Below are positions 1-6,190 of a stretch of DNA of 9,418 bases, piece by piece. The notes under the pieces were generated by a model, which made no database searches, had not been told where the DNA came from, and saw only the letters and a program-made list of their open reading frames with translations. A program made the translations under genes and the position numbers. How positions within the stretch are numbered: position 1 is the stretch's first letter; each line of letters opens with the position of its first letter. This stretch comes from an uncultured Bacilli bacterium. Lineage in GTDB: Bacteria > Bacillota_I > Bacilli_A > RFN20 > CAG-631. Where the stretch lies: assembly GCA_934202505.1 (NCBI GenBank), contig CAKPXW010000065.1, positions 1-9,418 on the forward strand. The letters run 5' to 3'.

Positions 1-34
1 GTATCATATTAATGAAAAAAAGGAGGAAATCATA

Positions 35-964
35 ATGAATGATTTTATTATTACTACTGATTCTAGTTGTGATTTTTCATTAAATGAATTAAAGGAAATG
101 AATGTTTTTCCATTACCATTTAAATATAATAATGGCATATCTTTTAAAGAAGATACAATGGAAGAAAAAGATTATAAAGAGTTTTATCAAAAGATGCGTG
201 ATGGAGTTGTTTGGAAAACAAGTCAAATAAACCCTCAAGAATATTATGATTTTTTTAAAAAATTATATGACAAATACCATTTACCAATTTTACATATTTC
301 TTTAGGAAGTGGTGTTTCTAATACTGTAAATAGTTTAGCCATTGCAATTAATCTATTAGAAGAAGAAGGAATTATAGTTAAAGGAATTGATAGTAAAATT
401 GCTTCTCTTGGTGTTGGTTTAATTGTATGCTCTGCTTGTGATTTAAAAAATAAAGGTAAATCTTTTGAAGAAACTTATGAAGAATTATTAAAACTAATCC
501 CTAATGTTAATACTTTCTATACAACAAATACCTTAACATATTTTGCAAGAGGTGGTCGTTTATCTAAAGTAGAAGCTTTTTTAGGAAATGCTTTACGTGT
601 AAATCCTATTTTAGATGTTAACCCTTCAGGTAATTTAAGAGTTATTGATAAATGTCATGGCTCTAATAAAACTTTAAAAAGATTAATTGCTAGAATTAAA
701 TCAACTGTCATTGATCCACAAGATCAAACTTTATTTATCACCCATGCTGATAATTTAGAAAGAGCCAAAGAAGTGGCTATTATTCTTGTTAATGAATGTG
801 GATTTAAAAATTATAGATTAACTTTTATGGGTCCAATTATTGGTGCCCATGCTGGTCCTGGTTTAATTGCTGTTTTCTTTAAAGGAAAAGAAAGAAAAGA
901 AAGCCCAAATTACTACATCCAAAAGTATGAAGCTTTAGAAAATATGAATATAAAAAACAGTTAA
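35..964 (+). CDS. DegV family fatty-acid-binding protein (FakB-like)
   Basis: The 309-residue protein shows the DegV fold signatures in order: the N-terminal TTDSSCDF (7-14), KTSQINP (61-67), the loop HISLGSGVSNT (87-97), YTTNTLTYFARGGRLSK (162-178) and the C-terminal GAHAGPGLIAVFF (270-282). Family members bind one fatty acid between two domains; in Firmicutes FakB proteins present the acyl chain to the kinase FakA, which makes acyl phosphate for membrane lipid synthesis. No signal peptide or membrane segment is visible, so it acts in the cytosol. Its length is slightly above the usual ~280 residues. The ATG at 35 is 8 nt after a perfect AGGAGG (21-26). A terminator hairpin encloses the stop codon, so it ends its transcript; its promoter is left of the window. 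No FakA gene is nearby. The family call is secure; the role as a FakA partner is inferred from the family. Confidence 0.93.
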   Translation: MNDFIITTDSSCDFSLNELKEMNVFPLPFKYNNGISFKEDTMEEKDYKEFYQKMRDGVVWKTSQINPQEYYDFFKKLYDKYHLPILHISLGSGVSNTVNSLAIAINLLEEEGIIVKGIDSKIASLGVGLIVCSACDLKNKGKSFEETYEELLKLIPNVNTFYTTNTLTYFARGGRLSKVEAFLGNALRVNPILDVNPSGNLRVIDKCHGSNKTLKRLIARIKSTVIDPQDQTLFITHADNLERAKEVAIILVNECGFKNYRLTFMGPIIGAHAGPGLIAVFFKGKERKESPNYYIQKYEALENMNIKNS

Positions 965-978
965 AGCTGTTTTTTTTT
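952..978 (+). terminator. Intrinsic terminator of the DegV gene, stop codon in the loop
   Basis: AAAAAACAG (952-960) pairs perfectly with CTGTTTTTT (967-975) around the six-base loop TTAAAG, and the T-run continues to 978. The TAA stop (962-964) lies inside the loop, so the terminator is built into the end of the coding sequence. Only the CAG/CTG part of the stem is GC-containing; the rest doubles as A-tract and U-tract, a shape that could also work weakly on the opposite strand. Confidence 0.75.
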
Positions 979-1035
979 CATATTTATATGAAATACATAT
1001 TTTAATTATTTATATGCTAAATTTTTCCATTATTT

Positions 1036-1049
1036 TGATAATGTTTACA
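1036..1049 (+). promoter_or_regulatory. cre-like operator candidate over the -35 box
   Basis: TGATAATGTTTACA matches the CcpA catabolite-response consensus TGWAANCGNTNWCA at all positions except two: T for A at position 4, and T for the central C. It covers the -35 hexamer (1044-1049) of the lipoprotein promoter, where a bound LacI-family repressor such as CcpA would block polymerase. A sugar-binding lipoprotein is a typical CcpA target. AT-rich DNA yields such near matches by chance, so this remains a candidate. Confidence 0.35.
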
Positions 1050-1072
1050 AATTGTTTCAAAATATATATAAT
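1044..1072 (+). promoter_or_regulatory. Sigma-A type promoter of the lipoprotein gene
   Basis: TTTACA (1044-1049, five of six to TTGACA) is followed after a 17-nt spacer by a perfect TATAAT (1067-1072). Transcription would start near 1079, giving a leader of about 22 nt that carries AAAGGAG (1087-1093). Together with the terminators on both sides this makes the lipoprotein gene a single-gene transcript. Confidence 0.75.
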
Positions 1073-1100
1073 AATAATGATTAAACAAAGGAGATAAAAT

Positions 1101-3056
1101 ATGAAAAATAAATTGTTTCAATACACATTAATTTCAATGTTAGCGCTAACAATGACAAGTTGTGGTAAAGAAAAAGAAAGTACTAATCCTTCATCAAATT
1201 CTTCTACAACTCCAACAACAAGTGATTCTACTTCTGAAGATAATAGTAATAATAGTAGTTTTGAATTTCCAAGCTATACTCCTGATTCTTCAAGTTTGCA
1301 ACCAGGCGTTGATGATTTAGATTCTATTCCAACTGAAGTAAAAGAATATCAAGGTAATATTGATTTACTTGTTTATATTCAAGGAACTGGTTCATCAAAC
1401 GTTGATACTGATATTGGTTCAGCTAAATACACAGCAAAAGATGTTAACTATCATGAAAAAGCAAGATTCTATGCAGCTGCTAGAGCTTTTAAGAAAATTG
1501 CTCCTGGAATTAATATCAACTTATACTATTGTGATATTAATGCTTATGATGATTTCCTTATTCAATATAAAGAACAACAAGGCCATTATCCTCACTTAAT
1601 GTGGGCCACTAAGCACGTTGTTGAAATGGTTCAACAAGGTATCTATACTGATTTAACTAAATATCAAGATACTGAATATTATGAATCATTCAATAAATAC
1701 TTTATGACAAGATTTAACTATGGTGGGTTCCAAGGAGCTATTCCAATTTCTGCAGAACCTTGGGGAGTATTTGTAAATCTTGATTCACTTGACCAATATA
1801 ATGTTGTAAATACAAAAGATACAGTAACTTATGAAGACTGGGTTGATAACTTTACTTGGGATAGTTTACTTGAAGCCGCAAGTGACACATATGAAGCTGG
1901 TAAACATGCTGGTATTTCTGCAATTGTTGACCATTTAGTATCTTATGCTGCTCCAACTGTTTATGATCAATTCTTACGTGAAGGAAAAGTTAGTTTAAAT
2001 AATGAAGATATTAAAAACTTATTAACTCTTGAAAATAAATTAACTGAATATTCTTGTTGGGATTATACACAAGGCTATACAAGTAATTTACAAACTAAAG
2101 AAGGCTTTAATGATGTTCATACATGGTCTGGAACTAAAAACTTTGTAGAAGATAAATCATATACATTCTATGCTGAAGCTCCATGGGCATTACCAACTAT
2201 TTCTCAATATATTACAACTCACGATTTAACAACAAGAGTTGACTATTTACCTTATCCACGTGTAAAAAATACTGCTGATGACACTTACTATGATTCTTAT
2301 ACTGGTATTGCAGTTGAAGGAATCGGTGTTGGAAATCTATGCCCAATCGTTGAAGGAAGCGAAAAATGCTATTCTTCAAAAGCTAAACTAGAAGAAAAAG
2401 TTGCTGCATACTTTGCAATGTTCTTATCTGCCGATATTCGTTCTATTCAAGAAAGAGCTAATCTTGAATATATCTATAATGATGAGACTTATGTTGGTTC
2501 TGTAAGCTTACCTTTAATTCAAAAGAACTATACATTTGCATGGCAAGATGATCCAGAAAGTACATATCCAAATCCATTAGATGGCACAGATTATGATGAT
2601 AACTGGGAATATCAAATGGGCTTATGGTTTGATGTTTATAATGCTTATATAACTGAAACTACAACTGATGAAAGTGGTAAAGTTGTAAAAGCTAAAGCTG
2701 ATGTTAAAAACTTTACTAACGTTACTTATGGTTTAACAAAGATTTTAGATTCTATTTATGGTGATAACATAACTTGTCTAAATTATTATAATGAGCCATT
2801 TGAAATTCCTGATGGTGCATCTACAAAGAACATTTGGAGAGATTGGCAAGAAAGATATAACACAGCTGATAATCCTTTAGGCTCTCCAACTTATGTAGCA
2901 GCAGTAAGTGCATTACTTGCTGATTGGGAAGAAGACATTAATAATGGAACTGAAACAGCTTGGGGTTTAATCCAAGAAATGTTAGATTCATGGTATGGCG
3001 AAGGCTATGATGTTTCTCCTGAAGGAAGAGCAAATAGAAACGACTATAGAAACTAA
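1101..3056 (+). CDS. Solute-binding lipoprotein, ABC carbohydrate-transporter type
   Basis: The 651-residue product begins with a lipoprotein signal peptide: basic MKNK, a hydrophobic stretch (5-18) and the lipobox-like MTSC with acylated Cys21. A Ser/Thr/Asn-rich linker (about 26-70) then tethers the soluble part outside the membrane. The rest resembles family 1 extracellular solute-binding proteins: a beta-strand start (IDLLVYIQG, ~87-95), a helix with RAFKKIAPGI, the DLTKY segment, and many surface Tyr and Trp that would stack on sugars. It is longer than most such proteins (usually 400-550 residues). The ATG lies 7 nt after AAAGGAG. No permease or ATPase gene flanks it, so its transporter is elsewhere or the protein is a stand-alone binder. 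The substrate is unknown; a carbohydrate is the default guess. The lipoprotein call is firm and the binding-protein family call fairly firm. Confidence 0.82.
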   Translation: MKNKLFQYTLISMLALTMTSCGKEKESTNPSSNSSTTPTTSDSTSEDNSNNSSFEFPSYTPDSSSLQPGVDDLDSIPTEVKEYQGNIDLLVYIQGTGSSNVDTDIGSAKYTAKDVNYHEKARFYAAARAFKKIAPGININLYYCDINAYDDFLIQYKEQQGHYPHLMWATKHVVEMVQQGIYTDLTKYQDTEYYESFNKYFMTRFNYGGFQGAIPISAEPWGVFVNLDSLDQYNVVNTKDTVTYEDWVDNFTWDSLLEAASDTYEAGKHAGISAIVDHLVSYAAPTVYDQFLREGKVSLNNEDIKNLLTLENKLTEYSCWDYTQGYTSNLQTKEGFNDVHTWSGTKNFVEDKSYTFYAEAPWALPTISQYITTHDLTTRVDYLPYPRVKNTADDTYYDSYTGIAVEGIGVGNLCPIVEGSEKCYSSKAKLEEKVAAYFAMFLSADIRSIQERANLEYIYNDETYVGSVSLPLIQKNYTFAWQDDPESTYPNPLDGTDYDDNWEYQMGLWFDVYNAYITETTTDESGKVVKAKADVKNFTNVTYGLTKILDSIYGDNITCLNYYNEPFEIPDGASTKNIWRDWQERYNTADNPLGSPTYVAAVSALLADWEEDINNGTETAWGLIQEMLDSWYGEGYDVSPEGRANRNDYRN

Positions 3057-3063
3057 AAAAATT

Positions 3064-3101
3064 AATAAGGAAACTTCTTAAAAGGTTTCCTTATTTTTTT
3101 T
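3064..3101 (+). terminator. Strong intrinsic terminator of the lipoprotein gene
   Basis: AATAAGGAAAC (3064-3074) pairs perfectly with GTTTCCTTATT (3085-3095) around a 10-nt loop, followed by a T-run to 3101. It begins 8 nt after the TAA stop. It is the strongest hairpin in the window. Confidence 0.9.
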
Positions 3102-3110
3102 ATTCTTTAT

Positions 3111-3141
3111 AAAGAAAAAGAAAGATTGTTAGTCTTTCTTT
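3111..3141 (-). terminator. Intrinsic terminator of the NYN-LOTUS transcript
   Basis: Read on the - strand, AAAGAAAGA (3141-3133) pairs with TCTTTCTTT (3125-3117) around a seven-base loop and is followed by TTCTTT. It lies 36 nt beyond the NYN-LOTUS stop. Together with the + strand terminator just to its left it insulates the two converging transcripts. Confidence 0.7.
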
Positions 3142-3176
3142 AATATTATTATTTTCAAAGATGTATATACAATATC

Positions 3177-4076
3177 TTATTTTTTGATGTACACATCGGT
3201 ATCTTTTATAACTAATTGAGGAATAGTTTCTAGATATTTTTTTATTCTTGAATAGCCAAATTGTTCAAAGTCTATTTTTTGAGCAACTAATCTTTTATTT
3301 AATTCTCCCATATTTATTTTTTTACCACGACATTTATTAATGATATCTATTACTTTTTTATCCATAATTGATTTATCACTATTAACATTATTCAATTGAG
3401 CTACATAAATATTTTCTTTGCTTTCAGAAATTGTTAAGAAATTAAATTCTTTTCTAAAAAATTCTGGAGCTTTTTTATAGCCATAAGTTCTAACATCAAA
3501 ATCAGAATTAACTTTTCTAATAGCATCAACAATAACTGATATTTGTACTCTGCCATTATATTCATTTAAAATATTTTTAACTAGTTCCTTTAGGGTGTCA
3601 GAAACTTTAGTTGTTATATCTGATTTTGTTCCCATAACTTCTTTATCAGTAAGTAAATTTTCAATATAAATAAAGGATGTACAAGAAGATCTTAAAGATT
3701 CAGGAGTAAGTTTTTTTCCAATTCCAATAACTTCTTTTCCTTCATTTCGCCATTTTCTTGCAAGTGAAGTATAATCACTATCTGAAGAAACAATTACAAT
3801 GCCATCTAAGTATGACTTAGTATATAATAGTTCCATTCCACTAATAACAAGAGAAATATCCACAGAATTTTTACCAGTCGTAAAATTAAAAGTTTGCATT
3901 GGCGTTATAGAAAATTTTTTACATAAATCTTTCCATTTGGATTTATTATTTGTTGAAAAATCTCCAAATAAATATCTAATTGGTGTATCGCCATATTTGC
4001 TAAGTTCATTAAAAATTTCTTCCATTTTAGGAGTGGCATTTTCTGAATCAATTAATACACAATAATATTTCCCCAT
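3177..4076 (-). CDS. NYN-domain putative RNase with two LOTUS/OST-HTH domains
   Basis: The N-terminal ~142 residues form an NYN (LabA/DUF88-type PIN-like) nuclease domain. The acidic residues expected to hold metal are present: Asp10 in VLIDSEN, Asp73 in GKNSVD, and Asp99 and Asp101 in VSSDSDY. After a linker come two winged-helix units of LOTUS/OST-HTH type: about 160-226 with the signature YGYKKAPEFF (198-207), and about 239-298 with FGYSRIKKYL (273-282). LOTUS domains bind RNA, including G-rich RNA, so the protein probably cleaves or sequesters a specific RNA in the cytosol; its target is unknown. It starts 18 nt after nahK, with AAAGGA about 11 nt before the ATG, so it is likely co-transcribed with nahK, and a terminator follows. 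The domain calls are strong; catalytic activity is inferred from the intact acidic residues. Confidence 0.88.
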   Translation of the reverse strand: MGKYYCVLIDSENATPKMEEIFNELSKYGDTPIRYLFGDFSTNNKSKWKDLCKKFSITPMQTFNFTTGKNSVDISLVISGMELLYTKSYLDGIVIVSSDSDYTSLARKWRNEGKEVIGIGKKLTPESLRSSCTSFIYIENLLTDKEVMGTKSDITTKVSDTLKELVKNILNEYNGRVQISVIVDAIRKVNSDFDVRTYGYKKAPEFFRKEFNFLTISESKENIYVAQLNNVNSDKSIMDKKVIDIINKCRGKKINMGELNKRLVAQKIDFEQFGYSRIKKYLETIPQLVIKDTDVYIKK

Positions 4077-4094
4077 TATATTATTATCCTTTCA

Positions 4095-5210
4095 TTATAT
4101 TGTTTTATAAATTTCTTTTATTTCATTTTCTAAATCTTGTTGCTTTTCAAGCATTTGTTTTACAAGATGAAATTGTGTTCTAGCTCTAATTAAATTATGA
4201 GTTGGATAACTAATTTTAAAATACACATTGCCTTCGATATAATCTGTTAAAAAACGCATTCCACATTCATAGGTCATTAAAATTGCCCCTTTTACTAGAT
4301 TATCAAGTTCAATATTTTCTATAGAACTTGCAACGGAATATAAGTATCCTTTAGCAAAATATGAAAATAGTTCTTCGCTAAATACAACTTTATTTAAATC
4401 TTGTTCATCTTCTTGTCCAAGATTACAAGCACTTCTTACAAAGTCACCAAAATCATAACAAATCGATCCTGGCATGATTGTATCTAAATCGACTAAACAT
4501 AAAGGCTTTTTAGTTGCATAATCAAACATTATATTATTAATTTTTGTATCATTATGTGTAACTTTTAAAGGCATTTGCTTTTTATCAATTAATGGTTGAA
4601 TAAAATAAGCAATATTTTCATGATTTATAACAAAATCTATTTCTTTTTCACAAGTGGTAATAATATTTGGGGTTGCCTCTTTTACTACATCTTTAAAATG
4701 ATTAAGCCTATATGGTGTATCATGAAAATGTGGAATTGTTTCATATAATTTTTCTATTGGAAAAGATGCTAATAAATTTTGGAAAAAGCCAATAGCTTTT
4801 CCTGCATTTTCTAAAAGTTCTGGGTCAGTCGTCACATCAAATGATATACTACCTTCTACATAATGATATATACGATAGTAATTATTTGAACTTGTTTTCA
4901 TAAATGTTTTTCTGTTTTGTGTTAAAAATATACGTATTATTTTATTTTTATAATTATCAACTTCAAAACTTTTAAGTAGCCTTTTCCCATATATTGAAAC
5001 ATTTTCAATATTAGCCATTAGTTCATCTGGATTTTTAAAAACATTGATATTTATCTTTTGCAATAAATATCTTTTTACTTTTTCACCTTGATCAAAATAT
5101 AAAATATTTGTTGTATTAATATGTCCAATTGAAATATTTCTCATTCCTACATATTGTTCCATATTAAAGCCATAAGCATCAAATATCTCAAAAAGTTCCT
5201 TTTTATCCAT
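4095..5210 (-). CDS. nahK: N-acetylhexosamine 1-kinase (NahK-like), APH-type kinase
   Basis: This 371-residue protein belongs to the aminoglycoside-phosphotransferase superfamily and follows, as I recall it, the bifidobacterial NahK sequence along its length: GHINTTNIL near the N-terminus (29-37), YLLQKIN, HFHDTPYRLNHFK (161-173), the catalytic loop VTHNDTKINNIMF (217-229) with catalytic Asp221, the metal-binding VDLDTIMPGS (240-249), YDFGD, and a tail with ECGMRFLTDYIEG and NLIRARTQFHLV. NahK phosphorylates GlcNAc and GalNAc at C1, making sugar-1-phosphates for UDP-sugar synthesis or catabolism. Its length matches NahK (about 360). The start has GGGAG 9 nt upstream. The usual partners (lacto-N-biose phosphorylase, UDP-hexose uridylyltransferase) are absent here; the next gene is the NYN-LOTUS protein, 18 nt away. 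Family certain, substrate likely but untested. Confidence 0.87.
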   Translation of the reverse strand: MDKKELFEIFDAYGFNMEQYVGMRNISIGHINTTNILYFDQGEKVKRYLLQKININVFKNPDELMANIENVSIYGKRLLKSFEVDNYKNKIIRIFLTQNRKTFMKTSSNNYYRIYHYVEGSISFDVTTDPELLENAGKAIGFFQNLLASFPIEKLYETIPHFHDTPYRLNHFKDVVKEATPNIITTCEKEIDFVINHENIAYFIQPLIDKKQMPLKVTHNDTKINNIMFDYATKKPLCLVDLDTIMPGSICYDFGDFVRSACNLGQEDEQDLNKVVFSEELFSYFAKGYLYSVASSIENIELDNLVKGAILMTYECGMRFLTDYIEGNVYFKISYPTHNLIRARTQFHLVKQMLEKQQDLENEIKEIYKTI

Positions 5211-5235
5211 TATAATATCTCCCTACATTAATCTA

Positions 5236-5264
5236 ATTTTATCACATTCTTAGAAAAATTAAAA
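5236..5264 (-). promoter_or_regulatory. Candidate extended -10 promoter for nahK
   Basis: On the - strand TGATAAAAT (5244-5236) is an extended -10 element: TG, one base, then TAAAAT, which has one mismatch to TATAAT. The -35 position 17 nt upstream (5264-5259, TTTTAA) is poor, as extended -10 promoters allow. Transcription would begin near 5229 with a leader of about 19 nt carrying GGGAG. The -35 region falls on the terminator of the preceding gene, which makes it plausible that nahK restarts here. Confidence 0.4.
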
Positions 5265-5280
5265 CGGCTAAAAGCCGTCT
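5252..5280 (-). terminator. Intrinsic terminator after the ECF S component gene
   Basis: On the - strand ACGGCT (5278-5273) pairs with AGCCGT (5269-5264) around the loop TTT, followed by the T-rich TTTAATTTTTC. It lies about 75 nt beyond the stop at 5352 and separates this gene from nahK. The same palindrome on the + strand has no T-run, so it is oriented to the left. Confidence 0.7.
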
Positions 5281-5322
5281 TTGCAAAATATTTGATAAGC
5301 AAACTATAATCATTTATCTTGC

Positions 5323-5346
5323 ATTATTATTTTATGCAATAATAAT
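5323..5346 (-). repeat. AT-only 9-bp inverted repeat beyond the ECF S stop
   Basis: ATTATTATT (5323-5331) and AATAATAAT (5338-5346) are perfect inverted copies around a six-base loop, starting 5 nt beyond the stop codon of the ECF S component gene. With no GC pair and no T-run it is not a convincing terminator; it might stabilise the mRNA 3' end, or be a by-product of base composition. The rest of 5282-5322 shows nothing I recognise. Confidence 0.35.
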
Positions 5347-5351
5347 TGCTT

Positions 5352-6101
5352 TTATTCTTTATTATTTTGAAAATATGGTTTTAAATCATCAAGTTTATTA
5401 ATTCTATATGTTGCCTTATATATTGGAAAAAATAAAATTGAAATTAATACTATTGTAACTATAGAAGTAAGTAAAGCTCCTGGTAATTTTCCAATAGAAG
5501 TTATTACTGCTGATTTATATGTTCCACCTGCAATCATTAAAAATAAAATTCTTAATAAAAACTCTCCCACTACATTTACAAAAACAGAAACTACTAAAGA
5601 AAAGATAAGACATTTAGAAACATCTTTAATTTTAAAAGAAATAATAGTAAGAAGTAATACGATAGCAAAAAGTATTGATGAAAAGATAAAAAGTAATTGC
5701 TTATCATTATTATTTATAAAAAGATAAATAGAATAACTATATAATATAGTTGTAAGTCCAAGGCAAATTGGAACAAGAACCTTTTTAGAAGTTTCCTTTT
5801 TAAGTAACATTCTAAATAATGATCCTACGATAAATCCCATTAAAAATTTCACTATAAAAGTTCTAATGTATGAAGTATATGGATACCCAAATACTAAATC
5901 ATTTAATCCCATTCCTAAAGAACCTGCAAAGCCTCCTACTATACCACCGCATAGTAGCCCTGCTAAAATACAAAAGAAATTTCCTAAATGTACTTTACTT
6001 GTGCCAATAGGAATACTTATAATTGTTCCTATAAAACACAAAGCAGAAAATAAGGCAATGTATATCATTTTTATTAATATTCTTTCTTTTTTTGATGCCA
6101 T
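5352..6101 (-). CDS. ECF transporter S component (substrate unknown)
   Basis: This hydrophobic protein (249 residues from the chosen start) is an integral membrane substrate-binding subunit of an energy-coupling-factor vitamin transporter. Its first half has the S-component pattern: a helix ending IGTIISIPIG, then HLGNFFCILAGLLCGGIVGG and the loop LNDLVFGYPYTSYIRTFIVKFLMGFIVG, resembling the riboflavin-transporter-like S family. It is longer than most S components (~180-200), apparently through two added hydrophobic segments at about 107-155. A TTG reading nine bases upstream (6110) is possible, but AAGGAG (6116-6111) directly abuts it; the ATG at 6101 is 9 nt away and is the better start. 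It has its own promoter and terminator, and no ATPase or T-subunit gene is adjacent, so it probably shares a module encoded elsewhere. The substrate, presumably a vitamin or similar cofactor, cannot be read from the sequence. Confidence 0.85.
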   Translation of the reverse strand: MASKKERILIKMIYIALFSALCFIGTIISIPIGTSKVHLGNFFCILAGLLCGGIVGGFAGSLGMGLNDLVFGYPYTSYIRTFIVKFLMGFIVGSLFRMLLKKETSKKVLVPICLGLTTILYSYSIYLFINNNDKQLLFIFSSILFAIVLLLTIISFKIKDVSKCLIFSLVVSVFVNVVGEFLLRILFLMIAGGTYKSAVITSIGKLPGALLTSIVTIVLISILFFPIYKATYRINKLDDLKPYFQNNKE

Positions 6102-6132
6102 TAACAACAACTCCTTTTAAGAAATTATTATA

Positions 6133-6162
6133 ATTATATGCATTTTACTTACATAATATCAA
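6133..6162 (-). promoter_or_regulatory. Near-consensus sigma-A promoter of the ECF S gene
   Basis: On the - strand TTGATA (6162-6157, five of six) is followed after 18 nt by a perfect TATAAT (6138-6133); a second TATAAT adjoins at 6132-6127. Transcription would start near 6126, giving a leader of about 25 nt with AAGGAG. The leader is too short for a riboswitch. This separates ECF S expression from the upstream GDPD operon, although read-through is also possible because no terminator follows the GDPD gene. Confidence 0.75.
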
Positions 6163-6169
6163 CAAAAAC

Positions 6170-6187
6170 TAGTAAAAATATAGTAAA
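6170..6187. repeat. Paired TAGTAAA motifs one helical turn apart
   Basis: TAGTAAA occurs at 6170-6176 and again at 6181-6187, start to start 11 bp, in the gap between the GDPD stop and the -35 box of the ECF S promoter. The same 7-mer is doubled at 8672-8685. The helical spacing on one face would suit a regulator, but the motif is AT-rich and could recur by chance. Confidence 0.3.
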
Positions 6188-6190
6188 TAT

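Noticed and set aside
1360..1599. 79-codon + strand open frame within the lipoprotein gene
   Set aside because: It is a shifted frame of a well-supported gene, with low-complexity Leu/Ile-rich translation, no ribosome site of its own and no recognisable motif.
3799..4065. 88-codon + strand frame opposite the NYN-LOTUS gene
   Set aside because: It is antisense to the conserved NYN domain, has no promoter or ribosome site, and is explained by the composition of the real gene.
5211..5351. Riboswitch between the ECF S gene and nahK
   Set aside because: Two hairpins are present but no conserved riboswitch core; one is a terminator for the gene to the right and the other is AT-only. The candidate nahK leader is only about 19 nt.
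6102..6110. TTG start nine bases upstream for the ECF S component
   Set aside because: AAGGAG directly abuts the TTG, leaving no spacing; the ATG at 6101 has the correct 9 nt.
5866..6120. 84-codon + strand frame opposite the ECF S component gene
   Set aside because: It is antisense to the conserved membrane-protein segment; its translation is rich in Pro/Lys/Ile with no family resemblance.
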